Source: Anthopleura xanthogrammica (taxonomy: Eukaryota; Cnidaria; Anthozoa; Actiniaria; Actiniidae). Taken from it: DNA of 64,000 bases. Below, one piece after another: positions 12,210-23,900 of this stretch; position 1 is the stretch's first letter; every line of letters begins with the position of its first letter. Below the pieces are notes generated by a model. The model did no database searches. It was not told the origin of the DNA and saw only the letters and a list, made by a program, of their open reading frames with translations. A program made the translations under genes and the position numbers. Location: contig OZ025216.1 of NCBI GenBank assembly GCA_964019055.1, forward strand, positions 4,810,001 through 4,874,000, read 5' to 3'.

Positions 12210-12492
12210 CTTTAGCATTGAAGTGGCTTTCTATTTCCACACATTCCGTACATTCCATTCGCGATCAAAAATTTTACCACTCCTAGGCTAGACTGCTTCT
12301 CCGGAAAATTCCTTTGGATCCAGGAATTCTTTTCCCACGAGGTTTAAAATAGGAACCACTGCCAAAATTAAAGTAAAGTCCGGTGGCATATATTCCGTAA
12401 AGCAAAATATGTGAATTGTTAAGCACATTTTTTCTTATTTAAAATTTTTTGTGAAAGACCGTTTTTAAAGTACTAGTGGAGTGAAGTCACTT

Positions 12493-12605
12493 ACCCCGTG
12501 AAATAAAAATTGCTTGTTAAAGTGTAATAGTCAAATAGACACAAAAGAAAGCAATGGGATTTTGGTCTACTAAAGTGTATTAGTCTAATATCTATTTCAC
12601 GGGTT
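12493..12605. mobile_element. MITE, family G (copy 1)
   Basis: Ends CCCGTGAAATA and TATTTCACGGG bracket AAAGTGTAATAGTC and its mirror. Copy 2 is at 58409-58523 with the same ends and similar length. Confidence 0.75.
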
Positions 12606-13066
12606 TAGTATTTTCAATCTAACCTGAAAACATAAGAGAAAAATAGATAATTTTCCACGTGGTCTAACATGGACAACAGCACGTTCCAGATCTCAAGGTC
12701 TATCGGTCTGTTGCTACTTAAATTCTCTAACTCTCCTCAGAATAAGAAAGCACTATCAGTGAAATGCGTCCATCTGCTCAACGTGGTAAGCTTTGCAAAG
12801 AGGATCAGTTTCCTGTATTACGCATTAGTGGAAACGTGTTGCTGGAATATGATAAAAAAACAGCGTCTCCGAATCGCCGTAAGCTAAGCTTATATAGAAG
12901 AAACTAATATTAGAGTTCGTAAGATATCCGACATGACTCGTTTGTAAAATTCACCCTATAATTCATAAATTTGAAGTTGACAGATTCTAAAGCTTTTAAG
13001 CACTTTTGAACGCAGGGTTAATCACAAAAACCACAGCACTTTGGCAAATTGATACTTAGGAAAAAT

Positions 13067-13510
13067 GTACTGCGCATGTTTGGAAAATTGGTGGGAAAAC
13101 GGGAAATGTTATTAAGAATAAGACTATAGCTAACGCGCGCGCGTCTGGTGAAAATTTCCCGCCAAAATTATTCACAGCAACTCCATCAGTCATCACCTGA
13201 TCAGTCATGGAGAGAACCACTTAGTTCCCTCGTTTTTGACCAAGAGTAATAAACAAGGGCAACTCGAATTAATTTTAGGAGGATGTAAACGACACCTCTC
13301 CCGTCGCCAATGTTTTGATGTGCTGTCAACGTTTTCAGTTTTAGAAAAGCTTCATGTTTTCAATCGTTTTCTGAATTTTGTCATCGCCCACACCAATGAC
13401 TACTTCAGCGGTGCTGATCATGAGTAACGTAGACGCTGTGAGACTGCAGTGTTCGAAATTCATGGTCAGCGCTAACAGAATTTAAATTTCCAAACAGACA
13501 TGCGCAGTAC
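13067..13510. mobile_element. Probable non-autonomous DNA element with about 20-bp terminal repeats
   Basis: GTACTGCGCATGTTTGGAAA at the left is mirrored by TTTCCAAACAGACATGCGCA and GTAC at the right. The interior has a GCGCGCGCG run and short frames without recognisable domains. Confidence 0.55.
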
Positions 13511-13744
13511 GTATATTTGAGATTATGCGTGTCATGTCTCCTTGATCGCCTGCAATTTTGCATGCATCAACTCAGGCTGGGTCACAACAAAAAACAGCGC
13601 TTATAAAAAGCTTCTCGACTCAAAACATTCCTAAATTTTAAAATCAAGTGCAACAAGCATCTCAACGCGAGTTTTTGTCGAGTGGTTTAGTAATTTAAAA
13701 AATCGTGCAGCAACTACTTTCACCTGTCAATATTGTGCCTCTAT

Positions 13745-13894
13745 CTATAGACCCCTTGCAGCACTTCAGAATGTGGCTCAATTTAGAGGACAAAACAATA
13801 ATAGGTTTCCAATTCTCAGGAGATTGAAAATATTTTTTTTTGTCCGCTAGCTTCAAATTGAACTGCTTTGACTTCAAGTGAAAGGGGTCTATAC
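13745..13894. mobile_element. MITE, family B (copy 1)
   Basis: Ends CTATAGACCCCTTGCAGCAC and AGGGGTCTATA, with mirrored CTCAATTTAGAGGACAAAAC inside. The same family is at 17058-17357, 41687-41824, 57476-57605, 57782-57918 and 58695-58832. Confidence 0.85.
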
Positions 13895-14189
13895 GTGTAT
13901 ACACATCTTGTAGTTTAATGGTAAATTTTGAGCGATAATACTAACAGTTTTTAAATTTCTTACAGTATCAGTGAGGCAACTCATTATGGCCGCATGTGCA
14001 GTTGTCATTAGTATGTTTAAACGTTTCGAAAGGATTGTCGTGACGTCTGTGTGCTCTAAAAACGTCCAAATATTGGCACAGATAGTTTGTTCAGTGGCCA
14101 AACGCTCAGAATATTGAAGAAAGCTGGAAAAGAAATTGATCGGGTCAAAAAGATGTCAAAAAGATGGGGAATAATCGGCTTAGATGGGG

Positions 14190-14900
14190 ACAAGCACGAC
14201 GCCCACGCGCAAACTAACGACTAATGGATAGAACAAAATGAAATGAAATGAAAAAATAGAAAAACGGATAAAAAATTATCAAGGATAAAAGTAGTAATTG
14301 GTCTATAACGAACAAGGGGCCCACGCACAAGCCTACGACTGATGTAAAGTGAAATGAAATGAAATGAAAGAGAGAAATAGAAAATGAATGAGAAATTGTA
14401 AAAGAGAATGCCATTAGCATCTAATGGATATCAGCTTGAGTGGATTGAAATGAGATGTTTAATTGAAATGGAAGAAAATGAAAAAATGAAAGAAAAAGCG
14501 AATGAGAAATTGAAAGGGAAAGTCAAAAATCAATGAATTATGTCAGACAGGGCACCCACGCGAGCCACCATTGGCATCTACTGGGGATCAGATTGAGTGA
14601 ATGAGATGGTTAATCGAAACAGAAGGTAAAAATTTCAAAGGGACTTTTAAAAAAGGTCAAAACTCAGGCAAACCATGACGCCATTAAGTCTTGGATCCGA
14701 TGCACAGAGCTAGATTCAGCTGTCTTGAACCGTGATGCGAAAAAAAAAAAAACATAAAAGAAACACGAACGAAAAATAAATAAATAAAAATGATGGAAAT
14801 GAACTATAGCTTGGTTGAAAATACAATGAAAATATGATTAAAAAATGAACAGGATGACAGCTAGGAGGAAATGCCTAGGAAACAGAAATGGAATGGAAGA
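14190..14900. repeat. A/G-rich low-complexity DNA
   Basis: Irregular GAAATGAAATGAAA runs interspersed with a degenerate recurring CCCACGC...CGACTAATG block (14199, 14321, 14552). The open frame on the opposite strand comes from composition only. Confidence 0.6.
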
Positions 14901-14924
14901 GTGTGAAATTGCATGTTAGTGCTT

Positions 14925-15080
14925 TCCATTGATTCGAGAGTTTTCTCCAGGTTTTCTTCCCACCGCAAAGCCTAATATCAATAGGCTAAATTCCAATTCG
15001 ATCTGGGTTAGCCGTGCCCTGACATTTATCTGCCCAGAGGTTTCAGGGCATGGACTAAAATTTGAAGGATTCTTTTTGAA
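14925..15080. mobile_element. Dispersed repeat, solo copy of the 57-bp array unit
   Basis: Read on the minus strand it contains CCCTGAAACCTCTGGGCAGA, then GTCAGGGCACGGCTAAC and AGATCGAA. This is the unit arrayed six times at 20838-21165. A third, diverged copy lies near 47916-47958. Confidence 0.65.
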
Positions 15081-15099
15081 GCAGACCTGACTGAATGTA

Positions 15100-17057
15100 A
15101 AAGAAAAAATTGGCAATATTAAAGCATGAAGCAGATAAAAGAATTATGTCAGCTATTTCTTCGTTAATCCTTTACACGTGGGCGACGCAGAAAATCCTTT
15201 AAATATATACTTTAGATCCCATTCAAACATCAATCCATGGCGTTGGACTCATACAAGGAAGCTAGATTACCAACACTTAATCTAACTCGCCATGCTTCGC
15301 TTTAAATGAAGCTAGCCAATTTTTCTTGCTACTTCGATCAACTACTTAAACTTTTTACTATAGGAGAACGTGTGTGTGGATCGAACCTGACAAATATATG
15401 GCCTGCTGTGTTCAGTTGTGAGAGGCAGGTGTTCGAAGGACGGATTAAAAAAGATATTCCAATATTAGAAAGGATTTCTTATGAGTATAGAATAGTAAAT
15501 GAAGGGTATATTACAATCTTGAAAATGAAGCCAAAATTAAATAAAACTTTAGTTTGTATTCGTAGAAAAAGAAAGAAAGAAAAAGAAAGAAAATAAGGAA
15601 GTGTTGGCTACCGAAGATGGTAGTGGTTTAGCCTGGTTTTGGCTTCTAAAAGACTATCGTTATATATAATTTACGTGACGAATCGAGCTGCAATTATTTT
15701 AGTCGCAAGATGGTTAATTAGATATCTTGGGAACTATTAAGAGGATTCTATGAGAGTTAGGCATTCAAAATAGCTTGAAATAGCATTTTATTTTAGTACC
15801 AAATTTATTTTCAAAAGGCTTTATTTCTCCCAAAAGGATATCCCTTGAATTTAAAAAAGGAAAACAAATTGGAATAAGTTTCCAACAGTTACAAAACAAC
15901 ACGATCATTAAGAATGAAGATAAATGAGTATGACGTCAACAAACCAACTAAGAATCACAATCACCACAATGAACAATATAATGTGTAAAAATCAGCAATA
16001 GTTACCATAGTGATAATGACGTAAGAGCCTGTCTTCCTGTTAACTTGAAGAAACGGTTTATTTGTATTGAAATAATGAGCTTATTATCTTTGCACTCACT
16101 GACAGCATCTTTTCACTATTAGTAATGACATCCCAGGGATATTTTAGACACAATGAATGTGAAAATCTTATCGACTAATTTCAAGGGAATTCTCGCTTTA
16201 AATCACCCATAGACACAAGAAATTTTTCCATCCTTTTTCGGGGACGCTCACTATCAAACTCGCCATATAAGCTTCACATAGAGCAATTTTATGGCAGAAC
16301 TCTCACGGATTCTTCAAGTTTGAATAAATTAAAAACGAAATAATTCTTATATTTTTTTCACCTGTTTGCAAGTCGCCATAAGCACCACAGGGAACCCGCG
16401 CAACGTAAATAAGCGTGGGCAAGCTGAGAGGGAAAAGTTATTTACAGACCAGCATGCATATAGAATACCATTGGAAATATTCAAATCTGTCTGGCTGGGT
16501 AGGTCTAGTTCTTATTTTTTGTTTGATTTTCCATGTACAGCCGTCTGTTAGATGCTGTTTTATTCACTACCAAAACGCAATAGCCAATCTCCAGTAATTG
16601 ATTGATAGCCTCAATATTTTGCGCGCTGTGAATTTGCACTTAGAACGCACTAGTTATTAACTATCTTAGCCAACTTCACAGTAGGGGGAGGGGGCTAGAG
16701 CGGGGGAAGAAGGCGGGGGAGTAGAAAGACGCCTGTCCTCAGGCGTCTTTTGAAGTGTTTTTTTCTTTTACCCAGAAACAAATATATTGAGAGAGAGAAA
16801 TTATCTGATCGTGCGGTTGGAAGGTTTTTAGACTCAATGTTATAATAGCCTAGACCTCAGTTTAGTGTCGTTACGTTAATTGGTAAACCATGATACTTAG
16901 GCAAACCATAATAGTTACCACGAAGTGCGTATACTACGCATTGTGGGTAAAGCCTTGAGGACCTTGTGACGTCTTCCAGTTTTGCAAAACACGTAAAACA
17001 AGAAGAAATACTGCGTCTGCTCGGAAAACTAGGAAGCACAGGCAGTGAAGACCACTA
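15100..17057. other. Intergenic stretch, no gene recognised
   Basis: A plus-strand frame at 15306-15596 ends in a GAAA-rich tract and has no known motif. A small hairpin (GACGCCTG ... CAGGCGTC) lies at about 16729-16748. Nothing else stands out. Confidence 0.45.
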
Positions 17058-17357
17058 GACCAGACCTCTTGCACGTAATGTCAAAGCAGCTCAATAGCCC
17101 AATTCCGAGGTATATTTCACTTGTTACACACAAAGGTTTCAGTACGAGGCTCCGTGCAAAATAAATTTATAGTTTTCTCCTGTCACAGATCACTGAAAAT
17201 TTAGCACGGAGCCTCACAATCAAACCTTTGTGCGTGCGTGACTTGGAAGTGAGCTATTGGGAGGACAAAACAAAAGAATTTCGATCTCCTGAGAATTGGA
17301 ATCTATTGTTTTGCACTCCAAATTGAGCTGCATTCCGAAGTGCTGCATGGGGTCTGT
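17058..17357. mobile_element. Nested MITEs: family D inside family B
   Basis: A family B element (AGACCTCTTGCACGTAATGTC at the left, GTGCTGCATGGGGTCTG at the right, interior AGGACAAAACAAAAGAATTTC) is split at 17093-17258 by a family D element. The D ends are AATAGCCCAATTCCGAGG and TGACTTGGAAGTGAGCTATT, with the inner mirror CGAGGCTCCGTG / CACGGAGCCTC. A free D copy lies at 18657-18837. Confidence 0.85.
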
Positions 17358-17982
17358 ACTCCAGGAAAGGGGAGCCTTTGATTAGGTAGAAAGAGCTGCC
17401 CTAGAGGAGCATCGAGGATTTTGCGTGAGGGAGGGTGAGGGTCACTTCCCACTAACCACAACAAATCATCCCTCCCCTCCCCCCAAATAAATGCTCGTTG
17501 AAAATAAACTGCCCATCAGAAGGGGAACTTATTATTAAGTTCATTATAATCACTAATCTTGACGAATTTATACGACCAGTGTTTTAATTGACGGCGCGGC
17601 GCGCGTCCGCAGTTTTCCCGCCAATATTTGCGGTACAAGGCAGTTCACTACCTATGTGACGCCAATAGCCAACAACTATAACATTTGTTCTCGATATCTA
17701 CCACTTCTTTTATCATTTCTAGTCCTTTAAATTTATACCAAAACAAACTCCAAAACAATCCTTGTATCTAAAGGAGTGAATCCAAAAAAGCACGACGCAA
17801 AGTAGGAGAGCAGTTCAACTGCTCGCGGGCTCCCTGGGGCATAGTATACAGCGAGTAGCCTAGGAAATGTAAAACGAAGAACGCCTTGGTATTCTCGTAC
17901 GTTTTTCTCAAAAAAGGATGAAAAATCTTAAAACTTCACTTAAATTTTCCATTTTCTGACGTTAACAATAAAAATAGATTGC

Positions 17983-20900
17983 ATGGATGAAGAATCTTTG
18001 ACTGCTGCTATCAATGAATACAAAGAACAGGTAAAAATATTGCTGTGTTGTTTGTAGTTGTCAGAAATTTGAACCGGTTTTTGTCAAAGTTGAATGAGAA
18101 ACAAGGCTTATTTTTGGTCAAAATCTTAGTTCCTGCAGGTTCAAAATGTTATTCAAGCTACAGGCGAAGAGGGCCAGGAAGACATGGTTAAAATTAGGGA
18201 CGACTTAGTCGAGCTTATACATTTATCAGAAGGTAAAAAGAGACGCAGTTACTCAAACAAGGAATATGACTTTTAACCTTGGGAGTTATATCAGGGAGGA
18301 CCACCTCCCTGGTTATATGTTCCACATTTCAGACCATATTGTGTCATTCTCTAGAGTATTATTTCTTTTTTAATGGTGCGCATGAGAAGACACATAGATG
18401 TGGATACAACCCAGAGAAAAAATCTTATTCTTAAGAGAATGACACATGGTCTGAAACTGGAAAACATTACACCTAGGCTGAATTGGTAATTTTTTGAATA
18501 ATGGCTCCTACAATATTGATTTGTTTCTATTTAGAACGTCTATTAACCTTAAAAAAGAATAGGCTATTACAAGCCCTTGAGGAGCAAGAAGCAAGTGGAT
18601 CAAGTGCCTTTAGCTTTGTTGAAGATGTTCAAGACAAAAATGCTGATGTGAGTGGCAATAGCCCACTTCCGAGATCTATATGCTTCACTTGTCACTTACA
18701 AAGGTTTCAGTACGAGGCTCCGTGATAAATTGAATTTATTATTTTCTCCTGTCATGGGTCACTGACCATTTAGCACAGAGCTTCACATTGAAACCATTCT
18801 GTGTGACAAGCAAAGCACATTTTGGAAGCAGGCTATTCAATGATACTTCCACAGGAAGCCCAAGCTCAGCTTTTGTACATGTCTGGAGCTCAGATTTTCT
18901 TCTTAGCTCCAATTTCATATGGTTTACCAATTTCAATTCATATATCCCACATCAGTGGCATAGTGAGAACCCAGGATGGGGGGGACCTAGAATAAAAAAT
19001 AATTATGGCAAAAATTTGGGGGGACATGTGGCCGCCCCCTCCCTACACCTTTGGCATTGACATCATACATCAAAGAAAAAAGGCTTGATCCAAAAATTTT
19101 AGGAGGCAGCCTCCCCCAAGCCCCCCTCATTATGCAAAGTTCTGCCCCATGCACATACATGTCACAATCATGAGCTTTCAGACAAGTATAAAAGCACATT
19201 AGTGAGTGCATAAATAGGCACTGTGTTTGTGATACTTCAAATAATCAAATCTTCTTATCAGTAACTGGTGGATTAGCCCTCCTTTAAGTGGTTTAGCCCC
19301 CACACTTCAAGTGGTTTAGTCCTTATCACTGCATTCAATAAGTTAGATCATAATTTTACCTTCTAATATGCGAATGCTAGTTAGTTATGTTTAATAGTTT
19401 TGAGAGTTAAATTTGAGAATTTTGAACTTTAGATGCTCGAGTGAATCACTTAAAAAATTTGTGACATGAGAGGGTTAGAGTCTAACTAGGGGTGAACCAC
19501 CAGGGGGCTAATTATGATCCACCTGTATCCTTTCTTATCTTATGTTTGTTTTTAGTCCATGATCCAAGACACTGAGTCAGTTGAAGAAGAAGATATTATA
19601 GGCACAAAATGTAGAGTTTCTTATACTCAGGTATATATACCGTTACTAGCTTCTAGAACTTCTATAGAACATTGTATCTGTGTGGGAGGGAGGTGGATGT
19701 GCTGGAGTCTAATGTTTATCTTCTCAATATAAGGGTCATGGGTAGGGAAAGGCCAGGGGTAGAGATATAATTGTTTACCCAAATCAGTATCATTAATGTA
19801 TCTGATCTCCGCAGACAGGCAGAGGTTAATATTGGCTTTCTTTAGTAAATTTATCATTTATGATTATCGATTGTGTTTTTTTTACTATAATATTTATTTA
19901 TTATTTTGCAATATCCAGGAATGGGGAGTCAAGCAACACCATAATGCTATGGTTTTCAGTGTGGAAATGTTTGACGATGAGTCTCCTGATAATGCCAAGG
20001 TATTTCGATATATTTGGGAAGCTCAGTGGCATAGGTAGCAGTGAGGTTCAAGTCCCACCGGGCTCAGTGTTGTATGTGATTAGAGTTGTTCATTGGTTCT
20101 CTCCTGTGCTTCAAAGGTTTTTCTCCAGGTTCTCCAGTTTCCCCCCTTTGCAAAAATCAACTTCTAAATTCAAAGTGGAATGCAGTGGAAGAAGAGCCAC
20201 TTTGTGGAATCCACTCTTAATTCCCATTTATTTAATATGTACTTGTTATTTTAATCCATTGAATATAGACAGCTTTTAGACTTATTTTCTACCTAGTGAT
20301 TTAGCTCTTGGTTTGTATTGTTTATTTTTGGTATTTTTTTAGGTGCGGGTACTATTCCTTAATCCTACCCATCAGTCCATGGTGCCATGCCCATACTTTT
20401 TGGATGGAAAGTGTCGATTTAGTGAAAATGAGTGCAGGTATAAAGAATTGTGTTACTATCTGCTAAAATTAGAAATTTTTAGTCTTAACCAATGAGACTT
20501 TACACTTATTTTGCGCTCTCCCTCACAATATAAGTTACATTTCATCTCCCCCATTTCCCACCACTAAGCACCTTTCCTGATGTGAGATTCTGAATTGAAA
20601 AAGGCACAAATAGTAAATGTTGTAAGTCAAACCTCTTTGTTTGCTTCATGCTAGTTTGTTTGCTGTTTGACAATGTTTGCCTTTTGTTTCCTTGCCTGCT
20701 TTATAAATATTGGTTTATTTGTTTCTTTTATCTATTTCTCAAGCATTATTTTTCTTTACTAGATATTCTCATGGATTTCTTGTTGAGGTAGAGGATCTTA
20801 AGCCCTTCAAAGAACCAAATTTCAGGTACAGCACAATTTTTAACTCACAGATTGAACCCTGAAACAACCTCTGGGCTGATCTAAGTCAGGGCATGGCTAA

Positions 20901-23900
20901 TTCACAGATCGAACCCTGAAACGACCTCTGGGCTGATCAAAGTCAGGGCATGGCTAACTCACAGATCGAACCCTGAAACAACCTCTGGGCTGATTTAAGT
21001 CAGGGCATCGCTAACTCACAGATCGAACCCTGAAACAACCTCTGGGCTGATTTAAGTCAGGGCATGGCTAACTCACAGATCAAACCCTGAAACAACTTTT
21101 GGGCTGATCTAAGTCAAGGCATCGCTAACTCACAGATCGAACCCTAAAACTCAGGATATGGCTAATGTCGATGCATCAAACACTTGGGAATAAGACAATT
21201 TGTTTAAGTAGCTTGCATCCATGTTTTCTTTTCAAGCATTCATGACCAGTCAACAAAAATGTAATTAATAGATGGGTTTCACTTGACGTCATTTCCTGTC
21301 TCGTGCAGAATGTTCCTCAGCTGAATCACAAGTTTTCAATAGCATTATTTCTGGTTGACAGCACATGGTGGTCAGTGTTTGACCACCATTTGGAGCAGAT
21401 AATGAGATTCAAAGGCTTTTATCAGCTGATTGAAACCCAGCTATACTCAAGAGAATGATATATGATCTAAAATGGGAAAACATTACTGAACAAACTGAAA
21501 AGGACTGCTGAATAGAAGTATAAATAAAAATAGAGCTCTAAATTATATCATTCTATTGATTAGTTATATTGATGCCTACCAACATCCTATCAACAACCTA
21601 CACTACTGATATCCTACCAACAACCTACAATACTGATACCCTACCAACAACCTACACTACTGATACCCTACCTACAACCTACACTACTGATACCCTACCA
21701 ACAACCTACACTACTGATACCCTACCAACAACCTACACTACTGATACCCTACCAACAACCTACACTACTGATACCCTACCAACAACCTACACTACTGATA
21801 CCCTACCAACAACCTACAATACTGATACCCTACCAACAACCTACACTACTGATACCCTACCTACAACCTACAATACTGATACCCTACCAACAACCTACAC
21901 TACTGATACCCTACCTACAACCTACACTACTGATGCCCTACCAACAACCTACACTACTGATACCCTACCAACAACCTACACTACTGATACCCTACCCACA
22001 ACCTACACTACTGATACCCTACCCACAACCTACACTACTGATACCCTACCAACAACCTACACTACTGATACCCTACCCACAACCTACACTACTGATACCC
22101 TACCAACAACCTACACTACTGATACCCTACCAACAACCTACACTACTGATACCCTACCAACAACCTACAATACTGATACCCTACCAACAACCTACACTAC
22201 TGATACCCTACCAACAACCTACACTACTGATACCCTACCTACAACCTACACTACTGATACCCTACCGGCACTGATTTGTGGCTGTATAACTTGTTTACTC
22301 TTACCATTTTGACATGCAGTGAAATTGAAGATGGACAGCAGTGCTTAGCAAGATACAGTGATGGTGTTTGGTATAAGTCAACAATCAAGTAAGTTCTTGA
22401 TATTTGTGACTATATGCCTTATTTTATGTTAGACAAACAAGGTGGTGTTGGTTTTTGCAGAGGGAGGAAAACAAGAGATCCCAGAAAAAAACTTAATGCC
22501 ATCATGAGATTCATATTTTAATAGGATATTTTAAAAAAAAATCATGTTTTTGTTTGATAGATCAGTAGATGAAGATCATCACCAATTTGTTGTTCATTAT
22601 GATACCTACAACACTGATGCTACTCTTGGACTGGATTCCATTTTCCCACTTGGTAAGCTTAAGTCTAGAAAACGCAGCCTCTTGTGTATTATTTCTTTTT
22701 TTAATAGCAGTTGCCTTCAAAAGGTGTATTATAACTTGCCTTTCTTTAGTTCTAAGGAAGTTTATAGTAATGATCTCTAGGGAGGATCTCATGATTAACC
22801 ATTTGTGATTGAATTGGAAATATTTAGAAATTTTAGAAGTTTTCATTTCATTGTTTATCCAACAGATAAAGAAGAATCACCTGATCTTTCTGATGATGAT
22901 GATTTGTCATCACTGTCAAGTGATAGTGAAGAAAGCAGATTGACCAATGGCGATCAAGATGATGATGACAAACAAGCTCTCAGAGAATGGAAGCCGGCAG
23001 GAACAAGTCTTGGAGACTGGGAACAGCACACAAGAGTAAGAAATATCCTTACTTTTCCAATGATGGGCAGGGGGTGTTTCCAAAGGAAGGGGAGGATCTG
23101 AGGAAGGTATATTGTGTAGCTCTGGGGAGGGATTGCGGTGGGAGGGGTGAATGATGAGAAATTTCCAAGGGCTTGTTCATACAACTGTAGACCTTCAGGT
23201 CATTACCAATCATTTCATAAGATTGTAATAAAATTTATATTTCAGGGCATTGGGTCAAAACTAATGGCCAGGATGGGATATATATTTGGGTAAGTAAAAG
23301 TCAGGGAAAAAGTTAGAAACTTATTAAGATGGACACCCTGAAGAAGTGTCCACAACAACAAGGCCTGTGCATTAAGTAGGTTAATATTAAAGAGTCAATG
23401 GCAGCATATCCCTGGAACAAAACAAGTGTCCTTGATATAACCATATCATAAATCATGTAGGAGTAAATCAGGGATTTCATTACTAATTTACATCACGCGT
23501 GACCAGTAAATCTGAGAATTCAAATGTAATTTTCAAGTCTTCATATTAACATTTCAAACCTTAGATCAATGGCTCTGATATTCAAAAAAAAAATCAGTTC
23601 AAAATTAGGTTTTGGACCTGATATCATGAATGATTGTGAAATAATTACCAAAAGAATATACTTGCCAACCACATCGCTAAGTATCAGCTTCAAAAAAAAA
23701 AAATTTTAAATAAAAGTATTGAGTTGCCAGAGTTTTGATAATAGTTGGCACCGAGATTTGGAATTTCAAAGGAAGCTGCCGAAACTCCAATCAACACATT
23801 CGGATTACTGGTCACGTGTGATGTCATTAGCTGTAACATTTCAAGTAGGCAAGACGGTTTACTAATGCATATGACTGGGAGAAAAAACAACTGTCCTTAC

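Noticed and set aside
18170..18190. Possible one-base frameshift in ZGPAT exon 2
   Set aside because: Downstream exons require a 94-nt exon and the protein matches ZGPAT on both sides; I attribute the doubt to my base counting rather than to the gene.
21569..22312. 247-codon frame of repeated TLPTTYTTD as a gene
   Set aside because: It is a 27-bp minisatellite inside an intron with good flanking splice sites; the frame follows from the period being a multiple of three.
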